Assembly: GCA_037954325.1 (NCBI GenBank)
Contig: JBBMNZ010000013.1
Location: 10,474,501 to 10,538,500, forward strand
DNA: 64,000 nt
Direction of reading: 5' to 3'
Source: Fistularia commersonii
Lineage: Eukaryota > Chordata > Actinopteri > Syngnathiformes > Fistulariidae
This document shows, piece by piece, positions 37,470 through 49,719 of the stretch. Position 1 is the first letter of the stretch. Every line of letters starts with the position of its first letter. Made by a program: the position numbers and the translations under genes. A model generated the notes under the pieces. The model searched no databases, was not told where the DNA came from, and was given only the letters and a program-made list of their open reading frames with translations.

Positions 37470-39570
37470 GGAAAAAAAATAAATAGAGAATTAGCACAAA
37501 GAGAACTGCAAACTTAAGGGTGGATAAGACCAACTTCTCGCTATACCAAAATCTTTGAATCTCTGGACATGAATAAAGCTACAGATTATGAAAGTAAAAT
37601 TGAGCTAAAGCTTATTGATTGTAATTTTTTTTTAAATTTAAACTTGCCATTCTATTTTTGCTTGAATTCTAATAGCTTTTGTCAGTGTGTTTGCTGCTAT
37701 CTGTTGTTAAAATTCCAATATAAGACTAATAGAGTGAAGCAGCCAACACAAATGTGTCATTTGAATATTTCTGTTATCCATGCTGATTAGTTCTCCAGAT
37801 TCAGGAGAAATATTACACTAGAGAGTCATACTTAATCAATTTGCTTGAGTTTTGGAAAAAAGGGTTTGTTTATTATAAATATTCTAATACTGCATTTTGT
37901 AATGTAAATTTACTTGGAACTGGCTATTATTACCAATTGAAGACTATTTAGATGGTTGCTAAATGCATTCATAAATGCAGATAGTAATTTTAAAAGCACT
38001 GGTTATATTACATATCCAGTCTACAGCAAATCCCATCTTTTGTTAGTTGAAGAGCAATTGTAATTGATGTAAGTAGAAAACCACTTCTGCTATTATTAAG
38101 GATGTACTCATCTGCACATGGGTTGTTATTATTGTTTGGGTTGTTATTTGTTAATGCTTCACCACAAGACACGCACTTTTAGACCACTTGTACTCATTGT
38201 ACTTTTAGTAACTATATAATAAATATGATTCTGAATAATTGCACAGTGGTTAATGCTGCTTCCTCACAGCAAGAGGATTCTGACAGGGGCCCTCTCTGTG
38301 TGCAGTTTGCATGTTCTCCCCATGTCTGTGGGGGCTTCCTCCAGGTTCTCCAGTTTCCTCCCACAGTCCAAAATATGCAGTAGGTTAATTGGAGACCCTA
38401 GATTGCTCTAATGTGTGAATGTGGGAGTGGATGGTTGTATGTCTCTATATGTGGTCCTGCACTCAAGCAACCCTGGCTGCAAGATTAGTGGTATAGATAA
38501 TTCATGAATGAATGACTAATCTAATAATGCCTGAAAATAATACTTAACTCTGTAAATCTTTATTCATGTCACTGTTTTGGCCATTTTTATTTTAAATTGC
38601 TCTTGTTGTATTTTCTGAAATATGGGACATGTTTGGAGTAACAAGGAGAATGAGTGAAAGTGAAAGTAAGTATTTGGCAGCAGGGTCCCAGCTAAGATTT
38701 AAAAAGATGCGCTATGAAAGTCAGAGCACATTAATTGACACATTAATTCTTGATGTTTTAAGAGCTCCATTTGAAAATTGTGGTATTTTTTGAAAGAAAT
38801 AATTTAGGTAGACCAAATGATTTTAAACAAATAACCTTGCAGTTGAGGTTATAATCATGCTTGTGATATGATAATGGTTGCTTTCTCTACCACACTAAAT
38901 ATGGTACTTGATCATATTATTCCTCTGAACCTATAATTTATTGCTTAGAAGGAGCTGAATCATGGAACACATCTATCATCTATGCTGAGCTCTTTCTACT
39001 AGTCTCGTCCAATTACCAATATGATTTTGATGTGTTGTCAAGTCTATGAATGCCTGGATTTTTATAAAGTTCATTCACATTCTTCTGTGGCCTATATCTA
39101 TTTCTATAAAAAAACATGCATCTCTAAGAGAGCCACATCAAATTATCTATGCACAAAATACATGATAAGTTTATTAGATTTAAGGTAGTATTATACAGAC
39201 CTAAAATATATGACATTGTCTGTTTCCACTCGCTCTTCATATTGGTAATGAATTTGGCAGTTTTAGTATTGATCTAAACGTTGGTGTGCTGTTACTATGC
39301 AATTTTTTTCATCACAGAATATTGAGCTCAAAGTTGATAATTGTGTCTTGCAATGAAATGTTTTCAGGAAATCATTCTCAGCACAAATGTTTGCATGGGA
39401 GTAAACTGCTATATACACAAGCACAAAGTGCTTAAATGAATAATAGAGATTAATTATGAACACATTTTTGAATAAGCCCACAATGGACAGTAGCTCCCCC
39501 ACCAAATTGTCCAGCATCAAGAATGCAGTTTTCAAATGGAATTGTGTATTTGTGTGTCGTGAAACTACTT
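37470..39570 (-). other. spon2: Predicted spon2 intron 1
   Basis: AT-rich non-coding stretch between the acceptor at 37463-37465 and the predicted first exon. It contains one SINE-like copy (38238-38516). No coding exon recognised. Confidence 0.5.
38238..38516 (+). repeat. SINE-like interspersed repeat (copy 5)
   Basis: Sense copy with head GCACAGTGGTTAATGCTGCT and CCTCACAGCAAGAGGATTCT, middle CAGTTTGCATGTTCTCCCCA and TTCCTCCCACAGTCCAAAAT, then GGTTAATTGGAGACCCTAGA and an ATGAATGAATGA tail. The last third is eroded. Confidence 0.8.
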
Positions 39571-39572
39571 AC

Positions 39573-39690
39573 TGAAATTGCACAGGATTCCTGATGAATA
39601 AGGTGTTGCACCAGATGACTTGAGCAGGGCTGGAGATGAGGAAAAGGGGTAAGAGGAGGGCAGCACGTGTGGCTGTCGGCAAAAGTGACT
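39573..39690 (-). other. spon2: Predicted non-coding first exon of spon2
   Basis: The minus strand shows a consensus donor TTTCA|GTAAGTAG with the exon ending at 39573. The upstream edge is set about 30 nt below the TATA-like motif at 39715-39722. It would splice to the acceptor before 37462. Inferred from signals only. Confidence 0.45.
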
Positions 39691-39714
39691 GCAAGGTTGC
39701 AAGTCCTCTTTCGC

Positions 39715-39722
39715 CTATTTAT
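39715..39722 (-). promoter_or_regulatory. spon2: TATA-like box of predicted spon2 promoter
   Basis: The minus strand reads GACATAAATAGGCGAAAG, an ATAAATAG core 25-35 nt upstream of the presumed start near 39690, and ahead of a good splice donor at 39573. Strand, spacing and order fit a TATA promoter for spon2. Confidence 0.4.
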
Positions 39723-39729
39723 GTCTTTC

Positions 39730-42700
39730 AGGAGCCTCATCCCGCTCCCTCTTTCCCTAATTCCTCTTTTTTCTTCCTCCCCTATACCACACCCCTTTTG
39801 CAACTGGTTATACTCCTGCTCTCAGACCCACTATCTGCTTTTCAGTGACTTTCCTGCCCCCTTCATGCCCTTTGACTTTGGCTCTCCTTCCTCCACTCAC
39901 AGCATATTAACCAAGTAATGTATTCTGCAGCTCTTGCATGTACAGCCAAGGGTGCCGTGCAACTCTGTGGCTTACGTCTCGTGTGTCAGTATGACACTCA
40001 AATACTTTTTGCCTACACACAGAGATTTATAGTAAACTTGTGGAATTCTCCAAATGTATTTTGGTTAGGTTTTTGTACTGCATCGGGTCCTTTTCCATAA
40101 ATTACATATGTCTGAGTCATCGGAATATAACCTTTTTAATAGGATTTTTATGGCTTACAAGGGGAAGAAAATCAAGGTATCCACCATAAAATGTACTCAT
40201 GGGTTTTAAAATACAAGGATATTACATGTTTTGCTTGACTTACAGTTGTGCAAAATGCTTATATTATGTAATAAGTCACTCTTCGGCTAAAAGCTAGTTT
40301 AGCTATGGAGAAGATAGATAGGTACAGATTTCAGTTTAAATTTTGTTTAGCTCAAATTTTCTCTTCAGTTTCTCTTTCAGCAAGATCATGGATGTTCATT
40401 TTGTGATCTTGATGAATAAAATAAGTATATCTTTCACTGTATATCTCTTTTACTTTTTGTTGAAAAGGCAGTGCAGTCATTTACATCAGTCAAGCTTGAG
40501 TCATAACTAAACTATGATATAAAGCCTCTTTACATCACATTAACAGTATAGATCATAATGTGGTAAATCTTTTGTTTTACAAATTAATAATTACTTTTAA
40601 ATATCCACATGATACCTAATATTTGATGATTTTATTTCTTTAATTGAAAGTTCTTTTCAAAATGCAATATCTTAATCAGGGTTCGTTGGAATCGCTCTTC
40701 CTGCTTTCTGTTTCCTCTGTTGTGCTTCAATATAACGCAGCATCATCAGAAATCCTTGTCCAGCTGGAATAGTATTGAAAAATCACTGCTGGTGGATGTT
40801 TTTCCTGTCAGAGTGTACCATTACCCTGCTGCATTTGATATTTACTACCTTACCAGTTTCACTTCCTAAAGAGCAATGTTTTAATAACTATGAAATTTAA
40901 AAACTGAAGTCACTATACTAAAGAAGAAGTTGTAAACTTAATGAATGAGCAAATACAAAGTTTACTTTCTGCTGCAGTTTAACTGAACAATTGATAGTCA
41001 TTTTCTCAACACTGTCTTAAATTTTTAGCTCCATTCACCATGTGTTATATCATACTTTATACCCAAAAATAAATAAAAACAACAAAGCATTGTAGGTCAC
41101 AGCCGATATTTGAACATTTTACCTGTGATTTCAGAAAAACTGTATTTTAAATACATCACTGTCAATAAATTGTAATTATTGTGTTTTGTGTTTGGGAATT
41201 TCACAAAATCAAACAACCCTTTAAGCATGAAGCTAAAAAGTCTGTACATGATCCAGGCAGACGATGCAATGTCTGTTTTGCTGTGAATGTTTTACAATGT
41301 GTGATGTTGGAGTCCCACACCTTCAGGAAGCTATGATAACAGCTGGTGTTTTCTCTCAGATCCTGTTTTGTGTGTTTTTAGCCTTTCAGGCAGTATATTG
41401 AGCGTGTCTGTATGTAGGGAGAGGTTGGGGTGTGTGCTGTTTGGCTTACTGAATATGGAAGTGGCAGACAACATCATACACTCACGTGTGATAGCACAAA
41501 TATGCCAGCATGCTGAATCAGCCCACGTCTAATGATTTCCATATGGTCACGTTTTATGCAAACGTAAACTACACGCTCTTTCAGGCCAGTTGCTCTCTTC
41601 AACCTCACTCAGCTTTCAGAATTGTTGTTTGGACTGTAAAATTAAGTCTGTTTTCATTCAGTGACATTTGGGAAGGTAGAGTTAACTCATTACTACCCTC
41701 ATAACTCTTAAGTGCACAAAGCAGTGCTGAGCTGTGTTGTGTTCATTTTTATCAAGGGTTGTGGAGAAAAATTTTATGAAATTATAAACACCATGATTTT
41801 TACAATACTTTCTGTGCATGTCTTCAGTGCAGAAGCATTCCGATAAACATAATTGCAAAGCATCTGGATGATTCACCTGACTGATTTACACTTATTTTCT
41901 TCCTGTCACACTGTTTATCTTTTGACTTTGTCATTAAATCTCAATCCAGATTACAGTCGCTTTGCTCATAAACATCCCATCAACCAAAGTGTCCAGAAAT
42001 GAAACCCTAGAACTCCACTTGCGCTGTAGAATTGTTGCTGTGTTCAAAGCCTATGACTGTTGACCTCTTCTGAGACCAGAATTGCACCACTGACTAGAAT
42101 AGAGAGTTGAATTATTATGGTTATAATCTTTGCAGCTGTATTTGGACTTTTTGTTTTGGTAAAGTTGACAGTTCTGAAACAAATTTCTATCATTTCAAAA
42201 GCCGGCAACTGTTTGATTAAGTATCCCGCCAAATTGTTCTTCTCCTCTGGATTGTTTCATAATATGAATTAATTTTATTCCTGATATTTGGTTTGTTTAA
42301 TTAATCACTGCCGCCCTATAACAAAATTGTCTCATGTATTGATCAGAGATACTGAAACACCCGTCAAGTGTGTTTGCATGAGAGGAGCCAAAACTGCAAA
42401 AGTCAAGCAACAAGACACAATTTTAAATTCTGAAAAAAATGGCAAGGAGACCTCATTTGAGCAAGAAAAAAAACCTTGTCTATAGACGAGCTTACACATG
42501 CAATGATATAAAGGCAAAATAGAAAATCGACAGGAACTGGGGTTCCTTTATGAATTCTTCATAAAATTTGCTGACCAGCTTTCTCCCATCCTGCTCACTG
42601 TATTTATTAAATATTTCTCTTCAATTTGATTACCTGCAAAGTTCACGTCCAGTATCACTTACTGGTGCAATTGATAACACCTTCTTTTGTGTTCTGGTTT

Positions 42701-44231
42701 TGTCAATGTTGTTGGCAGATAATATTTAGACCATATTCACGTCTTATAAATACCATTAAAATCACTGCAATGTTTGGAATACCTAAACAAGATGCCCATT
42801 TCAGCAGCCAGACAACGAATCTAATAGCTCTTGGATATAGCCAGACAAACAATACTTCTCAAATGGAAGGAAGAAACCAACCCGAACCTTTAACTTGCAG
42901 ATAGTATTGTTTGAGCCCATAGCTTTCAGTTATGCTGTCTTTTTCTACCATGTATACTCAATACTTGTAAATTAAAAATTCCTTTAAAGACTTTGGGTAT
43001 TTCGATGGTAACTGGCTACCGCACAAATGTCTCTATTAATTCAGCCCCTTACAAGGTATGAACAGTCAATATAAGCCATCCCTGCACTAATTTGGAAACA
43101 ATACAGAAGGGCTATGTATTTCCTTTCATCTAAAAAAAGTTTTAAAAAAATTGCATACAGTAATATAACATTCAATTTAAGAAACTGCGGAATAATAATT
43201 CAAAATCTTAGAAATAAGGGGCAAAAAAAGAGTAAGGATTACACATGGACTGTCGGTATCTACTAGGACTGATATCTATGTGTTTCAAACTTCTGAGTTT
43301 CAAACATGCTTCATTTTTAAAGCAGCCATAACATGCTTATGCGTGGCTGCGTCTACTATAATCCATATATCAGTAAAAAAGTTTGGGAACCTATTGTGTT
43401 CTGTTATGTGGAAACAAAATATTGTATTAAATTGCTCAGAAAAGTTATGTATTGGTTCAAAGGTTTGAGCTGTGTGTCACTCTATCATTGACCAATTAAA
43501 CAGATGTACAGTCGGGGAAAATTGATTTAAGGAAACAGATATTTTAAGGAGGCAAATGTCAAGATGGTACAAAGGCCAGCATAAGTCAGCTGCACCGTCT
43601 ATAAACAAGATGACATTTTGTTTTTTTTAGTTTATTCTGTGACAAATAGGGGCATTGATGGCATGGACAAATAAAGATAATCAAAAAATTCAATATCTTG
43701 ATATTTTTTTATTGCTCTTTATGAAATATATTGAAAGTTTATCCAAAGATGAGCCTTCTATCTTCTTTCATGCCAAATTGTGTTTTGAATGTATCTATCC
43801 AACGCAGCAGGTAAATCTACAGCTGTGATGTGGTGATCATAAATTGATTGTATAGCATGCACATCCATAAACCTATGAATCTGACACGAGGTCATGTGGC
43901 GTTAATTTATTTTTTGTTTGCCGGCAACCAACCAAACAACTAAGGTCTCCAGAAATGGGGAGTAAACACATGAGTAAAACACTGATGACACATGCTATGT
44001 TTTTCATCCATTTCTCTCTCCATTTTCCTTAGTTTTTGTCACATACAAAAAGACACACATGCTTTTTGGTTCTCCTGGTCTTAACATTCAACATTTTCCA
44101 CACTGTTCCCTCTATGCAGTATATCCCAAGGGCCTTGTTAGAGCAATAATCGCCCCTGATTTCCGAGAATAATTTCCTCCGCTGTGTGGGAGCAATCTCT
44201 GTGCATGTGCATTCATTTGAGCAATTCTTGA

Positions 44232-44282
<51 letters not shown>

Positions 44283-45855
44283 TGCAGCTCAGAGCAGAAA
44301 CAGAAGACAGCAATCCAGTGATGATGTTTATTCATGTAGCACATGGATATCAATGGACCTCAATGTAACTGTAATATTGAAGCTTTTGTTTTGTGATGAT
44401 GTCCTTTTTTCCAAGCTCTGATACAGAATTAATAACGAAGACATTAATTGCACAGAAATGCAATCAAATTAACTGTCTTACTTGCCTAATACATTTTTGA
44501 GCACAACTGTTTGCTATCACAAAAAAAAAACATGTTGGTATTGTAAGTGACCCCAAATTAATTTGTACCATCGATCACTGAAACTCAGAAAAACCCAGTA
44601 TTAGATGTCAGGACCAAAACATTTTCTATCCTAATAAACAGCTCAGGTCAGAGTATGAGATGGCCTCAAAGTACTAAAACACAAAGTGTACAAATACCCC
44701 ATTAGCAGCCAAGTTGCTGACTGCCATTTTTGCTCAGTTCTGACTTTGGTATTAATTGGCTTAGCAATTGACAGTATTGTTCAGTTTTGATGGAAAGATT
44801 TTTAAAAGGTGCACAAACCAGATTTTAAATGTGACAAAAAGATTAAACAGCTAGGAGTCATGTCGAGGATAGAGACAAAGGACCTCATGGTGATACATAA
44901 ACCATCACTGTCCTTTATTGGTGTGTGACGATAAGCACTGCCAGACATGATATGACAAAAGGCATCAATCAATCAAGGACTTTATTTCTTCAGATCATGC
45001 TGCAGGATTATTCATTAAAACACATTTATATATACTTACATCTTTATTTCTAATTTCTTATTAATTCATATTGGCTCATATTCCTCGATGTAATACTCCC
45101 ATATTTACTAACCTGCTATATTTGTGGGACAACCAGCCCTGAAAAGTACAACATTGGCACTGATTACTTAGAACTACTAATTTTTCAGTTGTTCTCATAT
45201 TCCATTGTTGGGCCAATTTTAATTTTCTTCTCATTACTGTCAGTGGTAGTAAGTTAAGATGGTCAATGTTTTTTTTTTTTTGTCAACCATACCCGTAACT
45301 GACTTCTGGCTGTTACAGAAATAACACTTTTCTTGTTCTGTCATCAGTCAGGTCTCTGGAATATATCCTGCCCTTTTCCAGCAGGCTTTCTTTAACACCT
45401 TAGTAATTGATCTTGGTCACAGGCAACATTCACACCATGCCCCAGTCGCCAAGTGACAGGGTCATTAGAATATGTTTCTATTTTTGTTTTAATTCATTCA
45501 TATTGCTGAGATTGCATTTCTTACTAGCGTGATAGTTTAAGCATATGCAGAACTGTTGTATAATAAAACCATCTAAATTTTAAGTTTAAAGTATTGACTC
45601 TTGGGAAAAAAAACATGATTATATAAGAAGGAACAAGCGATTTATTATGAATGATCGGTCATTTCAACAAGTTTTATCCTTTATCGATTTTTAATAGGAT
45701 AAACTTAATCAGTAATTTTTGCCACTCTGCTGAAAACTTCTTCAGTTATTACTAATGTAATTGTTAGCTTATCAACTAGCTGATTAATTTTTAGCTTTAA
45801 ACCAGATTTCTGTTTGTGTCATTTTGTGGGAAGAGTGTAAACGCTCCATGTGTAC
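39730..45855. other. Upstream flank of spon2, no gene seen
   Basis: About 6 kb of AT-rich sequence. Open frames (for example 42626-42904) show no family resemblance or convincing splice sites. It contains a GT tract at 44234-44280. Confidence 0.5.
44234..44280. repeat. (GT)n microsatellite
   Basis: About 23 uninterrupted GT dinucleotides. Confidence 0.96.
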
Positions 45856-45861
45856 TACTAC

Positions 45862-47010
45862 TTTCTCCTTCTTTTCCGTTTGACTGCTCCCTTCAGGGGT
45901 TGCCACAGCAAATCATCTTACTCCATCTAACCCTATCCTATGCATCCTCTACTCTCACACCAACTTACTTCATATCCTCTTTCGCTAAATTCATAAATCT
46001 CCTCTTCAGTCTTCCTCTAGGCCTCCTGCCTGGCAGTTCATTCCTCAGCATCCTTCTAACAATACATTCACTATCCCTCCTCTGTAGATGTCCAAACCAG
46101 CTCAGTCTGGCCTCTCTTATTTTAACTCTAAAACATCTAACATGTGCTGTTCCTCGGATGGACTAATTCCTGGTCCTATCCATCCTGGTCACTCCCAAAG
46201 AAATTTTCATCTGTCACCTCCAGCTTGGCCTCTTGTCTTTTCCTCAGTGCTAGTCTCTAAATGCTACAACCTTAGTGGTCTCATCACCATCTTGTATACC
46301 TTACCCTTATTCTGCTTGATCCTCTTATTATATTTTACACTCCTTCCAGATGATACAAGTTCTCTCCTACCAGTCTCCTGATCACTTTCACTGCAGTTAT
46401 CCAGTCATCTGTAGGTTCCACCACTTCTTTCACTGCTATGCCGTAGTCATTTTTATCTTTCTTGTTTTCTGAGATTAATCATGTACAGTACCATCCTGTG
46501 CTCTCTAGCTACACTCTAACCTACCATTACTTTTTAATCACTGATATCTTTTAGATCACATCATCCATACAAGATGCAGTCCACCTCATTCCTCCACTCT
46601 TAAAAGTTACTCTCTGTTCCTTTCTTTTCTGAAAAAAAGGATGCACTACGGCCATTTCCATCATTTTTGCAGATTGCCAGACTCCTGACCATCACTTTTT
46701 CATCATCTCTGTTTCCTGCACCTAGCTTCAGATGCATCACTATTTCTGACACACTTTTTACAAACAGGATATTCCTTATACATTCCTCCTTCAAATAGCT
46801 CAATTGTCCTATCAATACAATGACAGAAGAATGTAAATCTTGTTCCTTAGCTTCTAGCCAGGCTACATTTCCACCTGGTCTCCTGGACACATAGTATATC
46901 CACCTTCCTGCTCTGCATCATCAACCAACTCTCTAGGTTTTCTTGTCATAGTTTTCTTGTCAACTCATAGTCCCTCAAAGTCCCTACTCTCTATTCTAAC
47001 AACTTGCTTT
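45862..47010 (-). mobile_element. RTE-like non-LTR retrotransposon, internally deleted and decayed
   Basis: Minus-strand order: an endonuclease N-terminal portion at about 47000-46600 (segments like VDILCVQETRWK and EECIRNILFVKSVSEIVMHLKLGAG, matching the first third of RTE-type AP endonucleases), then from about 46390 to 45862 the 3' end also seen at 14440-14975 (shared + strand blocks CAGGGGTTGCCACAGC, CATCTAACCCTATCCTATGC, CTAGGCCTCCTGCCTGGCAG). The reverse-transcriptase core is missing and several stops interrupt the frames. The two parts belong to one family by recall, so this is probably one copy with a large internal deletion. It is inactive. Confidence 0.7.
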
Positions 47011-47021
47011 TCGTCTTCACT

Positions 47022-47320
47022 CGCTTCTCCCCGTGTCTGTGTGGGTTTCCTTCGGGTTTTCCAGTTACCTCCCACATTCCAAAAACGTGCAGCAGCTTAA
47101 TTGGAAAAAACTGGGAAAATTGCCCCGAAAGAGTGAGTGACTGAATGTTGTCTGTATTTGTATGTGGCCCTGCGATTGACTGGCCACCAGAGGTGGGGGA
47201 TGTACCCCCGCCTCTCGCCTGATGACAACTGGGAGAGGCTCCAATATCCCCCGCGACCCTGAGTGCAGGATAAGCGACAGAAGATGGATGGATGGATGGA
47301 TGGATGGATGGATGGATCCA
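47022..47320 (+). repeat. SINE-like repeat, 5'-truncated, with (GGAT)n tail (copy 6)
   Basis: Sense copy lacking the tRNA-like head. It starts at TTCTCCCCGTGTCTGTGTGG, keeps TATGTGGCCCTGCGATTGAC and GATGACAACTGGGAGAGGCT, and ends CAGGATAAGCGACAGAAG followed by nine GGAT units (47284-47318). It directly abuts the RTE-like remnant. Confidence 0.85.
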
Positions 47321-48337
47321 TAAGGATGGATTTCAGTATTGTTTGCATCCACAAAAAAGTTCTAAAACATTTGTGGTAATTATCAGTAATTTAGTATTTC
47401 TGATATTTTCAATGTTCTGAACTCTTAAATGATTCATTTCAAATTACCTGCTATTCAATATGTATCATAAAGAATGTATTGGTTGGGTTTATGAAAAGTG
47501 ATAGCAATAAATTCAGTTTCATCTGTTCAGTATGTGCTGATTATAATATTTTTATACCATTGCTGGGCTGCCCTTTGCACGCCATGACACCATCTCCAAA
47601 GGTTTCCTCACATCATTAAAACATTCCTTTTTTATCAAATCAGAAAAAGAGCTGGAAAATTAGTCTTACGTTACACCACAAGAATGGCTATGTTGTAAAA
47701 TTTCCTAGTTAGCAGTACAGTCATTTTCCCCAACATCAGCAATTCCACAAAGAAAATCATTATGAATCCAAGATCATACTGAGTTACATAAAAAACAAAC
47801 AAAAGAAACAAAAATATATTTTTCTTGTTATCCACCTCTTGAGTAGCTGCCTTTCCATATGTGCAGTGATTGCCACAGATGTGCAGCATATCACTCTGCA
47901 TTTAAAAGGTAAATGCATTAATTCTATTCATTTTTAGAACCCACTGAATATTGTCTTGATCTTACTTTGTGTTTAATTAGCAGGTTTGAAATATTCACAC
48001 AAACTAATATAATATTGAAAAATAAATAGACAGTAAAATTGATACCATTGATGTGTGCTGATGATTTGCACAAAAGAAGTCCTTTATTAAAATAGATTGT
48101 GTATTTGCAAAAATTACCACTGGACAAACCCCTTATGGAGACAGGGGGTATGCGTATCATCTATAGGGGCCTGGGCCCTTGCCACATAAGAGCTTTTTAA
48201 TCACCCCAGTAACCTAAGCCCCAGAAATAGAGGAGCCCACCCCAAGTTCCCATACATCAATTCCTCATTAGAAGGCGTGTTGATGGGATTGAAAAGGTTA
48301 AGTATTTCTTCCACTGACTACTATTTTCCCCTCTTTA

Positions 48338-49718
48338 ACTGCCAGGTGGTGGACCAGAATCTCCTCAAAGCTGTACAGAAGTCATTCTTGCTGAACTCCA
48401 AACTCTTCCTGAACTTCCAAACTCCTCTCACACATGATTGTTTGGTTTGGCCACCACCAGGGCCACATGCCACGTATCCTACCCTATCCTACCCTCCTAC
48501 CCTGCCCCTGGAGCCCCACATGCCAAAAGGCCTAATAGAACTCCTATTGCAGCTTGACAGCATCCCTCACCATGCTACTTTTGCAGTGGAAGATAACAGC
48601 ATTGCTAATACAAGCAAGCAGAGTGTCCACCAATGAGTTCAGGGGTCAACTCACCACCAGGTAGAGATCAGTTGACAGCTCTGACCCTCTCTTCACCTGA
48701 GTGTCCAGGACATCTGGCCAAAAGTCCGATGACCTGACCACAAACTCACTCATCAAACTTCAGCCAAGGGCGTGTTTGTGCAAAGTGCACATGTGCACAC
48801 CTTTACGCCTCAACATGGTGTTCATTATGAACAGTCTGTAATGAGATACCACTTGGGTTCAGATCATAGGGGGTTCTTTCCAATTATGCCCTTCCAGGTC
48901 TCACTGTCATTTCCGACACGAGTGTAGAAGTCTCCCATGAGAACAAGGGAGTGTCCCCAGTCTGAACTGCTGTTTTGTGCGTAGGCGCAAATGACAGTCA
49001 GAACCCATCCCCCTACCTAAAGGTGGATTGAGGCTACCCTCTTGTCCACTGGGTTGAACCGGAACATACAGGCATTTCGGGGGTGGGAGGCAATATGCCC
49101 ACACCTGTCCAGCGCGACTCCCTAGGCGCAACTCCAGAGCAGAAAAGAGTCCAACTCCGATTGGTTCTGGAGCCTAGCTGTGCGTCAAGGCAAGTCTCAC
49201 AAAATCTAGCTAGAACCTCACTGCCTCTGTCACACAAGGTCAGGTTCCTTCTCCATCAGAGAGGTGACATTCCAAGTCTCCAGACCCAGCTGCTGTAGCT
49301 CAGGATTGGACCACTAAGGTCCCCTACTTCAGCAACCACCTATCTCACCCTGCACCCAACCCCCATGGCCCCTTCTATGGGAAGTGAGCCCACAAGGGGG
49401 TCCCAGGTTGTCTTTTTAGGCTGTGTGCAGTCAGGCCCCATGGATGCAGGCCTGGCCTCCAGGTGCTCACCATTGAGCTTCACCCTTGGGCCTGTCACCA
49501 GAGGACCTTGGTGCCTCCCGCCTAGGAAAACATTGTCCAATGTTTGTCCATTTGTCATCATGGTGGTCTTTTGAGCCATACTTTGCCTGGTCCCTCAACT
49601 GGGACCTTTTTGCCTGGTGACCCTACCAGTGGTATGAAGCCCTTGACAACTTAGCTCCCAGGGTCAAACTACCAAACTCTCCACCACACTAAGGTGGAAG
49701 CTCAAGGAGGGGTGTATT
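48338..49718 (-). mobile_element. Non-LTR retrotransposon endonuclease region, decayed
   Basis: The minus strand encodes pieces of a LINE AP-endonuclease domain (the type often annotated in fish as craniofacial development protein 2-like) in order: RVGGWVLTVICAYAQNSSS (about 49010-48960), VLMGDFYTRVGNDSETWKG (about 48930-48885) with the catalytic-type GDF motif, LFIMNTMLRRKGVHMCTLHK (about 48830-48770), VLDTQVKRGSELSTD (about 48710-48665), and a linker KNDFCTALRRFWSTT (about 48400-48345). Segments lie in different frames with gaps, so it is a pseudogene. The 5' part (49710-49050) corresponds to the leader and early ORF. The RT domain is absent. The family differs from the RTE-like copies nearby. 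Confidence 0.8.
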
Positions 49719-49719
49719 G

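Noticed and set aside
39450..39918. Ser/Pro-rich frames on both strands at 39.5-39.9 kb
   Set aside because: Explained better as the spon2 leader exon and pyrimidine-rich promoter flank; no conserved protein motif.
48277..48636. 119-codon plus-strand frame at 48.3 kb
   Set aside because: It is largely antisense to a decayed LINE linker and resembles no protein.
49034..49579. Several GC-rich frames at 49.0-49.6 kb
   Set aside because: They overlap the LINE leader/endonuclease remnant on either strand and are not host genes.
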